Source: Saccharothrix sp. ALI-22-I
Lineage (GTDB): Bacteria > Actinomycetota > Actinomycetes > Mycobacteriales > Pseudonocardiaceae
Length of the DNA stretch: 64,000 nucleotides
Assembly (NCBI RefSeq): GCF_001984175.1
Contig: NZ_MTQP01000053.1
Span: 1-64,000, forward strand
Direction of reading: 5' to 3'
This document shows, piece after piece, positions 1-7,139 of this stretch (position 1 is its first letter; every line of letters begins with the position of its first letter). Below the pieces are notes generated by a model. The model worked only from the letters and a program-made list of their open reading frames with translations, did not search any database and was not told the origin of the DNA. The position numbers and the translations under genes were made by a program.

Positions 1-39
1 CCGTAGGGCGATTTCCAGTTCGGCGGGGTCAATCGACAC
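1..39 (-). CDS. 5' end of an unidentified gene running off the left edge
   Basis: Thirteen codons from a GTG at 39 reading V-S-I-D-P-A-E-L-E-I-A-L-R leftwards off the window. A TAGAGT hexamer sits 7 bases before the GTG, the spacing seen for other probable leaderless starts here, and a GGAGG lies further upstream. Too short to assign a family; it is divergent from the SLOG-domain gene. Confidence 0.4.
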   Translation of the reverse strand, partial: MSIDPAELEIALR

Positions 40-46
40 GCTCAGT

Positions 47-52
47 ACTCTA
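47..52 (-). promoter_or_regulatory. Putative -10 box (TAGAGT) of the edge gene
   Basis: TAGAGT on the minus strand, 7 bases before the GTG at 39. It fits the actinobacterial TANNNT -10 pattern of a leaderless transcript. No clear -35 seen. Confidence 0.35.
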
Positions 53-101
53 CCTCCGGCGAAATTTGCCCCCGCCCGGTGAAATTCGCGTGAGGCACCG
101 C

Positions 102-107
102 TAGGGT
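102..107 (+). promoter_or_regulatory. Putative -10 box (TAGGGT) of the SLOG-domain gene
   Basis: TAGGGT ends 7 bases before the ATG at 115, which favours 115 over the upstream in-frame GTG at 106 because the GTG would overlap this box. Confidence 0.45.
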
Positions 108-114
108 GCCCGGC

Positions 115-1575
115 ATGCCTACAGCGGGTACCGGCCCACGGGTGCGCCGGCTGGCCCATCCCGACGCCGACATCCGGGCGCGCGCCCTCGGCCTGCCCCG
201 CGGTCGCCCCGTTCTCGCGGTGTTCGGCTCGGCCGATGCCTTGGACACCGAACTCGCCGCCAGAGTGCTGCCGGTGCTGCGTGCGGTACTCGCCGCCGCC
301 GCGAAGGCGGACGCCGTCGTGATCACGACGGGTGCCGATGTCGGTGTCACGCACCTGATCGGGTTGGCCGCCGAATCGTTGGAGGGCCGGTGGCCGCGGT
401 TGGTCGGTGTCGCGCCGTCGGGCCGGGTGGCCACGGAGGACGCCGAGCCCGCCGCGGGTGAGGTACGGCTCAACGTGAACCACGACACGGCGGTGCTCGT
501 GCCGGGGTCGCAGTGGGGCGAGGAGGTGCCCGCGCTGTTCCGCGCGGTGGACGCCGTCGCCGGGTCCAAGCGCCCGGCGCTCGCGCTGCTGATCGGTGGC
601 GACGCCGTGGCACGGGCCGCGCTCGTCGACCACCTCGGCCGCGACCGGCCGCTGCTCGTGCTCGCGGGCACCGGGGCGCTGGCCGACGAGATCGCCGGCG
701 GCAAGCTCGATGACCCCGACGCGGACCCCATCGCCCCCACCGCTGCCATTACGCCAGCCACCAGTGCTCCCGCCGCCTCTCCCGACCCTGGCGCTGACGC
801 TTTCGTCGGTGCCGGTGCTGTTGGTGGCGATGCTGTGGGCGAGTCGGCGGTTGCCGGCGGTGTCGGATACCCGGCGGGCGTTGGCGGCGCGGGCGACACC
901 GCGACCGTGAGCGTTGCCGGCGATCTGGCCGGTGCGGGTGCGCGGAACGACGACCTCGCCGTGTTGGTGCGCAGTGGCCCGGTGGCCGTGGTGCACCTGG
1001 ACGAGGGCGCGGACAAGGTGGTCGCGGTGTTGCGGCGGGTGTTGGGCAACCGGCCCGGCGCCAAGCTGCACGCCGACGTGCCGCCGCCCGCCGTGTGGCC
1101 GACGCTGCGGTTCCGGGCGCCCGAGCCGCACCCCGTGGTCGATCCCGGCTACGTGCTGGACTACCCGCTGCTCGCCGACGCGATCCACGAGGCCAACCAG
1201 GTGGTGGCACCCGCGCTGCACGAGTGCGAGGTCGCCGCCCTCCGGGCACGCGAACGCGCGCGGCTGCTGGTGGTGCTCGCCATCGCGGCCGGGTTCGGCA
1301 CCACGGTGTCCGCCGCGTTGCAGATCTGGCTGCGGGACTCGCCGTGGCCCGGTGTGCTGCTCGCCGTCTCCGGCGCGGCCGCGGCGGTGCTCGCGGCCGT
1401 GGCCCGGGGCGGTGAGGACCCGGACGCGCGCGTTCGTGCCGAGCAGTTGCGCGCCCTGTACTTCGACCACCTCGCCGCACCACCCGCGGCCGACGACGCG
1501 GAGCGCGATGAGCGTTCCCGCGAGTTGGCCACGGCGGTGGCGCGGTACCGCCACGAATCGGTGAGCCGCACATGA
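115..1575 (+). CDS. SLOG (LSDAT-like) nucleotide-sensor domain fused to a 2TM SLATT-like tail
   Basis: 486 aa. The N-terminal ~230 residues look like the prokaryotic TRPM-type SLOG/LSDAT fold: a Rossmann-like start (VLAVFGSADALD), then TTGADVGVTHLIG and a second strand-loop LVLAGTGALADEIAGG. A low-complexity Ala/Gly/Val/Asp linker (about 205-275) follows. The C-terminal part has two hydrophobic helices (about 382-402 and 409-430) and a charged helical tail, as in SLATT (SLOG-associating 2TM) domains. From family knowledge, SLOG domains bind nucleotide-derived ligands and SLATT proteins are predicted membrane effectors in conflict systems; ligand and activity here are inference. The stop overlaps the start of the next gene (ATGA), so the two are probably co-translated. 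ATG 115 is chosen over GTG 106 because of the -10 box. Confidence 0.7.
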   Translation: MPTAGTGPRVRRLAHPDADIRARALGLPRGRPVLAVFGSADALDTELAARVLPVLRAVLAAAAKADAVVITTGADVGVTHLIGLAAESLEGRWPRLVGVAPSGRVATEDAEPAAGEVRLNVNHDTAVLVPGSQWGEEVPALFRAVDAVAGSKRPALALLIGGDAVARAALVDHLGRDRPLLVLAGTGALADEIAGGKLDDPDADPIAPTAAITPATSAPAASPDPGADAFVGAGAVGGDAVGESAVAGGVGYPAGVGGAGDTATVSVAGDLAGAGARNDDLAVLVRSGPVAVVHLDEGADKVVAVLRRVLGNRPGAKLHADVPPPAVWPTLRFRAPEPHPVVDPGYVLDYPLLADAIHEANQVVAPALHECEVAALRARERARLLVVLAIAAGFGTTVSAALQIWLRDSPWPGVLLAVSGAAAAVLAAVARGGEDPDARVRAEQLRALYFDHLAAPPAADDAERDERSRELATAVARYRHESVSRT

Positions 1576-2012
1576 CCCCGGTCGGATCGTCCGCTTCGTC
1601 GACGGTGGTCGACGACCACCGCGAACAGTTCCTCCGCGCCTACCTGCGGCACCGGGTGGGCGAACGGCTCGCCGGGTTCGAGCAGGCCCAGACCCGCTAC
1701 ACGTCGGCGCGGCGCTGGGCGACGGCCCTCACCGTGCTGCTGTTCACCGCGGCGGCGGCGTTGGGCGCGGTGGCGATGGCCGACGACCAGCGGCGTGCGC
1801 TGTGGGCGTTCCTGGCCACGGTGGCGGCGGCGCTGGCCACCGGGATCACCGTCTACGAGGCCGCGTTCTCGTTCCGCGCCCAGTCCCGCCGGTCCGCGAA
1901 CGGCGTGGCGTTGCTGCACCTGCTCCAAGCGCACGGCGCGCCGGAGGGCGAGGACGGCGTCAACGCGTTCCGCACCGAGGTGGAGAGCGTGCTGCGGCAC
2001 TCGGACCAGTGA
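1572..2012 (+). CDS. SLATT-domain 2TM membrane protein, partner of the SLOG protein
   Basis: 146 aa. A helical N-terminus (YLRHRVGERLAGFEQAQTRY) is followed by two adjacent membrane segments (about 50-72 and 76-98, the second ending ATGITVYEAAFSF) and a soluble helical tail. This is the usual SLATT layout: amphipathic helix, 2TM, coiled tail. It overlaps the SLOG gene by 4 bases. With the 2TM tail of its neighbour the locus encodes two SLATT-like units, which suggests hetero-oligomeric assembly in the membrane (inference). No enzymatic motif is visible. It could be a pore-forming effector gated by the SLOG domain, or a housekeeping sensor; the sequence does not decide. Confidence 0.65.
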   Translation: MTPVGSSASSTVVDDHREQFLRAYLRHRVGERLAGFEQAQTRYTSARRWATALTVLLFTAAAALGAVAMADDQRRALWAFLATVAAALATGITVYEAAFSFRAQSRRSANGVALLHLLQAHGAPEGEDGVNAFRTEVESVLRHSDQ

Positions 2013-2042
2013 TCCGGTAATCGGAGGTGTCCGGGTGGGACG

Positions 2043-3005
2043 TCAGCTGGCCGCCGCGGTCAACCCGGTCGCGGCCAGCTTCGCAGGGCGGTGGCCGTGG
2101 CCCCAGATCCGTTCCTGGTAAGCGCGCAACAGTGCCGTGTGGACCTGGTCCACGTACTCCGCGGCCGCGCAATCCCGGCGCCACACCAATGTGACGCGCC
2201 GGTGCACCGGGTTGCCCACGATCGGTTTCAACAGCACACCGGGCAAGTCGTGTCCGGTCGGGAAGAAACACGCCACGGTGTGCGCGGAACGCACCAGTTC
2301 CGCCGCCGCGGCGGGATCGACGCCGAAATGCGTGCAACGCGGTGTGAATCCGGCCGCCTCGCAGGCCAGGTGCAGGTTCAGCCGTCCGCCGCCGTGGCTC
2401 TCGTCCGGCACCGCCCATTCCTCATCGGACAGTTCGGACAGCCGAATCTCACCGCGGCCGGACAACCGGTGTCCGGTGGCGATTCCGACCAGCATCGGTT
2501 CCGTTATGACGGTCCGGTAATCGACCTCTTCGGGAATCCGCAGTGGACTCTGCGGGAATTCGGTCACCAGGGCCATGTCCAACTTCGCCGTGCGGACCAG
2601 TTCCAGCACCGCGTCGCCGTTGCGCTCGATGTGGGTGGTCTGCGGGTACGTGGGCAGCAACGCGCGCACCACGCCGACCAGCAACGGCGTCAGGGAACCG
2701 GCGACACCGCCGAGCCGGATGCCCGTCACGTCGTTCCCGGCGGCCAGCTTGCGCGCCGTGACGAGCAGATCGTCGAACCGTTCCACCAGGTCACGGGACC
2801 GCAGCACGACGTGGCGGCCCAGTTCGGTCAACTCGACGCCGTCCGTGCGCCGCAGGAACAGCGGACCGCCGAATCCGCGCTCGATCCGGCGCAACTGCGC
2901 GGTCAGACCGGCCTGCGCGATCTTCAACAGTGAGGCGGCTCGGCTGATGCTGCCCGCGTCCGCCACGGTCAGCACGACGTGCAGGTGCCGTAGCTCCATG
3001 TTCAC
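2043..3005 (-). CDS. LysR-family transcriptional regulator
   Basis: 320 aa. Typical LTTR: N-terminal winged HTH (MELRHLHVVLTVADAGSISR, then AASLLKIAQAGLTAQLRRIE) and a C-terminal periplasmic-binding-protein-like effector domain from about 90 onward. It is divergent from the 3-amino-4-hydroxybenzoate genes with a 240-base intergenic region holding a perfect dyad at 3111-3126, so it probably controls them (inference). The GTG at 3005 is preceded at 6 bases by TAGGCT, pointing to a leaderless start there; an in-frame ATG at 2999 is the alternative. Confidence 0.88.
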   Translation of the reverse strand: MNMELRHLHVVLTVADAGSISRAASLLKIAQAGLTAQLRRIERGFGGPLFLRRTDGVELTELGRHVVLRSRDLVERFDDLLVTARKLAAGNDVTGIRLGGVAGSLTPLLVGVVRALLPTYPQTTHIERNGDAVLELVRTAKLDMALVTEFPQSPLRIPEEVDYRTVITEPMLVGIATGHRLSGRGEIRLSELSDEEWAVPDESHGGGRLNLHLACEAAGFTPRCTHFGVDPAAAAELVRSAHTVACFFPTGHDLPGVLLKPIVGNPVHRRVTLVWRRDCAAAEYVDQVHTALLRAYQERIWGHGHRPAKLAATGLTAAAS

Positions 3006-3011
3006 TGCGGC

Positions 3012-3017
3012 AGCCTA
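3012..3017 (-). promoter_or_regulatory. Putative -10 box (TAGGCT) of the lysR gene
   Basis: TAGGCT on the minus strand, 6 bases before the GTG at 3005; leaderless-type spacing. Confidence 0.4.
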
Positions 3018-3110
3018 GGGCAACCGGCACACGCCAAACACCGACCGCGAGAGTGGGTGAGGGGTTGACACTGCGTCGAGAAGATCGGGGTCCGTTGCTC
3101 CAACAGGTGC

Positions 3111-3126
3111 ATAACTGACGAGTTAT
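3111..3126. promoter_or_regulatory. Candidate LysR operator: dyad ATAACT-N4-AGTTAT
   Basis: A perfect 6-base inverted repeat (ATAACT gacg AGTTAT) in an otherwise GC-rich divergent intergenic region between lysR and the AHBA-type genes. LTTR sites are commonly interrupted dyads of the T-N11-A type, which this fits. Function is inferred from position and shape. Confidence 0.5.
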
Positions 3127-3191
3127 CGCCACGTCACACCTACCGCCGCGCTCACTGGTTCGACCACTCTGCTGGATGGCTATCGCCGAAA

Positions 3192-3223
3192 AGTTCTGTG
3201 TTCGCCCAGTTCTGTGTTCGCCC
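3192..3223 (+). repeat. Perfect 16-bp tandem duplication upstream of the AHBA genes
   Basis: AGTTCTGTGTTCGCCC occurs twice head to tail (3192-3207 and 3208-3223), followed by a further AGT. It ends 23 bases before the chosen ATG at 3247. It may be a regulator site or recent slippage; it also creates a spurious in-frame GTG at 3214. Confidence 0.8.
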
Positions 3224-3246
3224 AGTCTTGGGAAGGTGTGAGCGAC

Positions 3247-4044
3247 ATGAGGAAAGCGTTGCGGCTGCGACGCCTTTCCCGTCCGCGCGACGACAGGTAC
3301 CTCTTCGTCCCGCTCGACCACAGCGTTTCCGATGGTCCAGTGGTAACGCGCGACCGGTGGCACGAACTCATCGACTCCGTGGTCGTCGGCGGCGCCGACG
3401 CGGTGATCGTCCACAAAGGACGAGTGCGCACCATCGACCCGGACGTGCTGGCCGGGTGCGCGCTGGTCGTCCACCTGAGCGCGGGCACCGCGCACGCCGC
3501 CGACGCCAACGCCAAGGTCCTCGTCGGCGACGTCGACGAGGCGCTGCGGCTGGGCGCCGACGCGGTGAGCGTGCACGTCAACATCGGCTCGGACACCGAG
3601 GGGCGCCAACTGGCCGACTTCGGCGTGGTGGCCAAGGCGTGCGACGACTGGAACGTGCCGCTGATCGCCATGGTCTACCCGCGCGGGCCGCGCATCGCCG
3701 ACCAGACCGACGCCACGCTGCTCGCGCACGTGGTCAACATCGCGGTCGACCTCGGCGCCGACATCGTCAAGACCAACCTCGCCCTGCCCGCCGAGCGGAT
3801 GGCCGAGGTCATCGCCACCTGCCCGATCCCGGTGCTGGTCGCGGGCGGCCCGGCGACCGGCGGCAGCGTGGTCGAGCACGCCCGCGCCGCGATGGCGGTC
3901 GGCTGCGCCGGCCTCGCCGTCGGCCGCCGGGTGTTCACCGCGGCCGCACCGATGTCGCTGGTCGCGGAACTGGCGTCGATCGTCCACGACGACACCGAGG
4001 CGGACCTGGTCCGCGCGATGACGGGCGTCGTGGCCTCGTCATGA
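3247..4044 (+). CDS. griI: GriI-type aldolase (2-amino-3,7-dideoxy-hept-6-ulosonate synthase family)
   Basis: 265 aa class-I aldolase of the DhnA/ADH-synthase family. Seen: VPLDHSVSDGP near the start, MVYPRGP, and the Schiff-base lysine region ADIVKTNLALP, then a phosphate-binding GG segment (VAGGPATGG). In archaea the family makes a shikimate precursor; in actinomycetes GriI condenses aspartate semialdehyde with dihydroxyacetone phosphate to the C7 precursor of 3-amino-4-hydroxybenzoate. The next gene is the matching GriH-type enzyme, which supports that role. The genome also has ordinary shikimate genes (aroB at 61 kb), so this is probably secondary metabolism. ATG 3247 follows GGAAGG at 10 bases; in-frame GTGs at 3214 and 3238 lack well-placed sites. 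Confidence 0.85.
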   Translation: MRKALRLRRLSRPRDDRYLFVPLDHSVSDGPVVTRDRWHELIDSVVVGGADAVIVHKGRVRTIDPDVLAGCALVVHLSAGTAHAADANAKVLVGDVDEALRLGADAVSVHVNIGSDTEGRQLADFGVVAKACDDWNVPLIAMVYPRGPRIADQTDATLLAHVVNIAVDLGADIVKTNLALPAERMAEVIATCPIPVLVAGGPATGGSVVEHARAAMAVGCAGLAVGRRVFTAAAPMSLVAELASIVHDDTEADLVRAMTGVVASS

Positions 4045-4075
4045 CCACGTCGCGCTCTCACCCATTGGAGAACCG

Positions 4076-5149
4076 TTGAAGTTCGCCTGGATCGACCTCC
4101 GAACCGTCCCCGAAGCGCACCGCGAAGCCGTCGTGGACGCCGCCGTGCACGCCCGCATCGCGGGCATCGTCTCCGACGACCCGGCGCTGCTGGACACGCT
4201 GCCGCCGACGATCACCCGCGTGCTCGTCGCCGACGCGGCGGTCGAGAGCCCGCACCTGGTCACCGTGGTGGTGGACGACCAGGACCGGCTGGACCGGCTC
4301 ACCACCGACGCGGCGTTCGTGCAGGTCCGCGATGACCGCACGCTCAAGCTGGCGTGCGCGGCGGCGGTGCGGCTGGGGCACACCGTGGTCGCGTTCACCG
4401 ACCCGACGAAGATCCCGCTGGAGATCGTCATCGCGGCCGCCGACGGCGCGCCCGGCAAGCTGGTCACCGTCGTGGCCGACCTCGAAGAGGCCGCGATCGT
4501 GCTGGACGTGCTGGAGCACGGCTCGGACGGCGTGCTCATGGCCCCGCGCGACGCCACCGACGTGTTCAAGCTGGCGCGACTGCTGGAAGCCACCACCCCG
4601 CCGTTGACCCTCACCACGCTCACCGTCGAGGGCATCACCCACAACGGCCTGGGCGACCGGGTCTGCGTGGACACCGCCTCGCACTTCCAGGAGGACGAGG
4701 GCATCCTCGTCGGCTCGTTCTCCTCCGGTTTCATCCTCTGCTGCAGCGAGACCCACCCGCTGCCCTACATGCCGACCCGGCCGTTCCGGGTCAACGCCGG
4801 CGCCCTGCACTCCTACGTGCTCGGCCCGGACAACCGCACCAACTACCTGTCCGAGCTGCGCTCCGGCAGCACGGTGCTCGCCGTCAACTCCGAGGGCCGC
4901 ACCCGCAAGCTCACCGTCGGCCGGGCCAAGCTCGAATCGCGCCCGATCCTGACCATCACCGCGCACTCGCCCGAGGGCGTCGAGGTGAGCCTCACCGTGC
5001 AGGACGACTGGCACGTGCGGGTGCTCGGCCCCGGCGGGAAGGTCCGCAACGTCACCGAGCTGCGACGCGGCGACGAACTGCTCGGCTACATCGCGACCGA
5101 GCAGCGGCACGTGGGCATCCCCATCGGCGAGTTCTGCAAGGAGACCTGA
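4076..5149 (+). CDS. griH: GriH-type 3-dehydroquinate synthase II (3-amino-4-hydroxybenzoate formation)
   Basis: 357 aa, full length for the DHQS-II family. Seen: conserved VCVDTASHFQEDEGILVGS, then FRVNAGALHSYV, and a C-terminal beta-rich region (GRAKLESRPILTI, ending RHVGIPIGEFC). Archaeal members oxidatively deaminate and cyclise the ADH-synthase product to dehydroquinate; actinomycete GriH cyclises the GriI product to 3-amino-4-hydroxybenzoate. Its pairing with the preceding aldolase points to that aromatic product. The start is a TTG at 4076 behind GGAG (4067-4070). The following remnant of an AMP-ligase suggests a once larger arylamide pathway. Confidence 0.87.
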   Translation: MKFAWIDLRTVPEAHREAVVDAAVHARIAGIVSDDPALLDTLPPTITRVLVADAAVESPHLVTVVVDDQDRLDRLTTDAAFVQVRDDRTLKLACAAAVRLGHTVVAFTDPTKIPLEIVIAAADGAPGKLVTVVADLEEAAIVLDVLEHGSDGVLMAPRDATDVFKLARLLEATTPPLTLTTLTVEGITHNGLGDRVCVDTASHFQEDEGILVGSFSSGFILCCSETHPLPYMPTRPFRVNAGALHSYVLGPDNRTNYLSELRSGSTVLAVNSEGRTRKLTVGRAKLESRPILTITAHSPEGVEVSLTVQDDWHVRVLGPGGKVRNVTELRRGDELLGYIATEQRHVGIPIGEFCKET

Positions 5150-5154
5150 GCCAG

Positions 5155-5723
5155 ATGCGCGAGTTCGTCACCGAACTGCTGCGCCGCCACGGCGCGCTGA
5201 CCATGGACGCGGCCGGCGTGACCCGGCGGTCGGTGGGCAGGCCGCTGATCGACACCACGATCCGGGTGCGGGACGGCTGGTCGAGGTGGCGCTGGACGAG
5301 TCGCCGTACCTGCGCGACGACGACTCCTCCCGTTACCTGGACGGGTGGTTCCGGACGGGTGACCGGGGCGAGTTCGACGCGCACGGCAACCTGCGGCTGC
5401 TGGGTCGGGCGGACTCGCTGGTCGTGGTGCGGGGCAGCAAGGTGGACCTGACCCAGGTCGAGTCGGCGCTGCGGGCCCACCCGCTGGTCACCGAGGCGAT
5501 CGTGGTGCACGACAAGGCCATCGAGGCGTACGTGGCGACCGAGTCGGACGCGCTGACCCCGCACGACGTCGCCGCGTGGTGCGCCGAGCGGTTGGCCGAC
5601 TTCAAGCAGCCGCGGCGGGTCCGCGTGCTGCGGGCGCTGCCGCGGACGTCGAGCGGCAAGCTGGTGCGAAACCCTAGGCGTCTTGCCGACGCGCGGCGAT
5701 CGTTGGTGTGGAAGGGTGGGCGT
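5155..5723 (+). pseudogene. Decayed AMP-dependent aryl/acyl ligase remnant (internal deletion plus frameshift)
   Basis: An ATG at 5155 opens a ~20-residue ligase-like start (MREFVTELLRRHGALTMDAA) that passes directly into VGRPLIDTTIRVRDG, a motif normally some 300 residues into an ANL enzyme, so the middle is missing. At about 5276-5281 the frame is lost: one extra base would restore VRDG-LVEVALDESPYL. Downstream, the +1 frame carries a recognisable C-terminal ANL domain (DGWFRTGDRGEF, LGRADSLVVVRGSKVDLTQ, then SSGKLVRNPRRL with the catalytic Lys). No stop separates it from idi. It was probably a carrier-loading or CoA ligase for the aminohydroxybenzoate made by the two genes upstream (inference). 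Confidence 0.7.
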
Positions 5724-6302
5724 GTGGAACAAGTCGTGCTCCTGGACGAGTCCGGTGCCGGTATCGGTGTGGCCGACAAGGCCTCCGTGCACCACGCGTC
5801 AACCCCGCTGCACCTGGCGTTCTCGTCGTACCTGTTCGACGCGGCCGGCCGGCTGCTGCTGACCAGGCGCGCCCTGCACAAGAAGACGTGGCCGGGCGTG
5901 TGGACGAACTCGTGCTGCGGCCACCCCGCGCCGGACGAGCCGATGATCCCGGCGGTGTCGCGGCGGCTGGCCGACGAGCTGGGGCTGGAGGGCGTCACGC
6001 TCGACCTGGTGCTGCCCGCGTTCCGCTACCGGGCGGTGATGGAGAACGGGATCATCGAGAACGAGATGTGCCCGGTCTTCCGCGGCCTGGTCACCGGCGA
6101 CCCGACGCCCAACCCGGACGAGGTCGACTCGTTCGAGTGGGTGCCGTGGGCCGAGTTCGCTCCGGCGGTGCTGGCCGGCGCCCGTCCCGTGTCGCCGTGG
6201 TGCGCGTTGCAGGTGGCGGAGCTGTGGGAACTGGGCCCCGACCCGCTGGCCTGGCCCACCGGCCCCACCTCGGGCCTGCCCGCCGCCGCCCACCTCTCCT
6301 GA
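5724..6302 (+). CDS. idi: Isopentenyl-diphosphate delta-isomerase, type I
   Basis: 192 aa Nudix-fold IPP isomerase. Seen: LHLAFSSYLFDAAGRLLLTRR, the active-site cysteine motif TNSCCGHP, RRLADELGLEG, and the ENEMCPVF motif with the catalytic Glu. It interconverts IPP and DMAPP in the cytoplasm with Mg2+. The length fits a free-standing enzyme starting at GTG 5724, which has GGAAGG about 8 bases upstream. The same frame is open upstream through the ligase remnant, so a fusion from about 5286 is formally possible but unlikely. Its placement behind aminohydroxybenzoate genes raises a prenylated aromatic product, or simple chance adjacency. Confidence 0.9.
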   Translation: MEQVVLLDESGAGIGVADKASVHHASTPLHLAFSSYLFDAAGRLLLTRRALHKKTWPGVWTNSCCGHPAPDEPMIPAVSRRLADELGLEGVTLDLVLPAFRYRAVMENGIIENEMCPVFRGLVTGDPTPNPDEVDSFEWVPWAEFAPAVLAGARPVSPWCALQVAELWELGPDPLAWPTGPTSGLPAAAHLS

Positions 6303-6307
6303 AAGCT

Positions 6308-6335
6308 ACCGACAACCTGTCGCACAGCTGTCGGT
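6308..6335 (+). terminator. Hairpin after idi (7-bp arms)
   Basis: ACCGACA and TGTCGGT enclose a 14-base loop immediately after the idi stop. No T-tract, as is usual in high-GC actinobacteria. It could end idi transcription or lie in the leader of the next gene. Confidence 0.35.
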
Positions 6336-6374
6336 TCCCTGAACGGCGGAACAACACTCCGGTGACCGTCCGTT

Positions 6375-7139
6375 ATGCCGGGTGTGCTGACCGCTGAACT
6401 CGCTCCGACCCGTTCCCCGGCCCGCTTCGTCGCCCTCGGGGGCGCTGTCGCCGTCCTGCTGACCGTCGCCCTCATCGGGGGACTCGACCTGTACGGGCTC
6501 ACCGAGTCCACCAGGCACCTGCGCCGCACCATCAGCGAGTACGCCCTCGGGCCGTACCGCTGGGTGTTCGACTCGGGCGTGGTGCTGCTCGTGCTCGGCT
6601 CGGCCGCGATCCTCACCGTGCTGGTGCGCCGGGGGATGGCCAAGTGGAACTCGGTGGGCGCGATCGCGTTCGCCGCGTGGTCGGTCGGGCTCGCCCTGGT
6701 GGTGATCTTCCCCAAGAACAACTGGGCCATCGGCCCGAGCGTCAGCGGCAGCATCCACCGCTTCGGCAGCCTGCTGGCGTTCATCGCCCTGCCGATCGCG
6801 GCGATGCTGCTGGCCCGCCCGTGGCGGCGGGACCCGGTGTGGGGTGGCCACGCGCGCTGGACGTTCCGGCTGGGTGTGCTGTCCGCGCTGGCCTTCATGC
6901 CGATCCTGTACGCCATCCTGGTGAACGTGGTCGTCGGCACGTCGTGGTGGCGTGTGCTGCCCCTCGGCTACATCGAGCGGCTGCTGGTGTTCACCGAGGT
7001 GGTGGCCGTGCTGGTGACCAGTGTGTGGGCGATCGCGGTGTCCCGGCACACGCACCGGGCCGAGCCCGCGCCTGTGCCCGCGTCCGTTCCCGTTGAAGAG
7101 GCTCAGTCCGAGTACAAGCTGTCCAACACGTCGCTGTAG
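6375..7139 (+). CDS. DUF998-family integral membrane protein
   Basis: 254 aa with about six membrane segments: VALGGAVAVLLTVALIGGL near 20, then pairs around 70-90, 95-115, 130-150, 170-195 and 205-225. TISEYALGPYRWVFDSG between helices 1 and 2 is characteristic of DUF998. Family function is not established. The C-terminus is polar and Pro/Ala rich. Its 3' end overlaps the convergent acyl-CoA synthetase gene by 37 bases. No regulatory link to its neighbours is apparent. Confidence 0.8.
   Translation: MPGVLTAELAPTRSPARFVALGGAVAVLLTVALIGGLDLYGLTESTRHLRRTISEYALGPYRWVFDSGVVLLVLGSAAILTVLVRRGMAKWNSVGAIAFAAWSVGLALVVIFPKNNWAIGPSVSGSIHRFGSLLAFIALPIAAMLLARPWRRDPVWGGHARWTFRLGVLSALAFMPILYAILVNVVVGTSWWRVLPLGYIERLLVFTEVVAVLVTSVWAIAVSRHTHRAEPAPVPASVPVEEAQSEYKLSNTSL

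Noticed and set aside
42..1064. 340-codon minus-strand frame at the left end
   Set aside because: Ser/Thr/Ala/Arg-rich antisense of the SLOG-domain gene with no conserved features.
5286..6302. Genuine bifunctional ligase-IPP isomerase
   Set aside because: The ligase part is only a C-terminal fragment after a frameshift and Idi has its own GTG with a ribosome site; treated as remnant plus idi.
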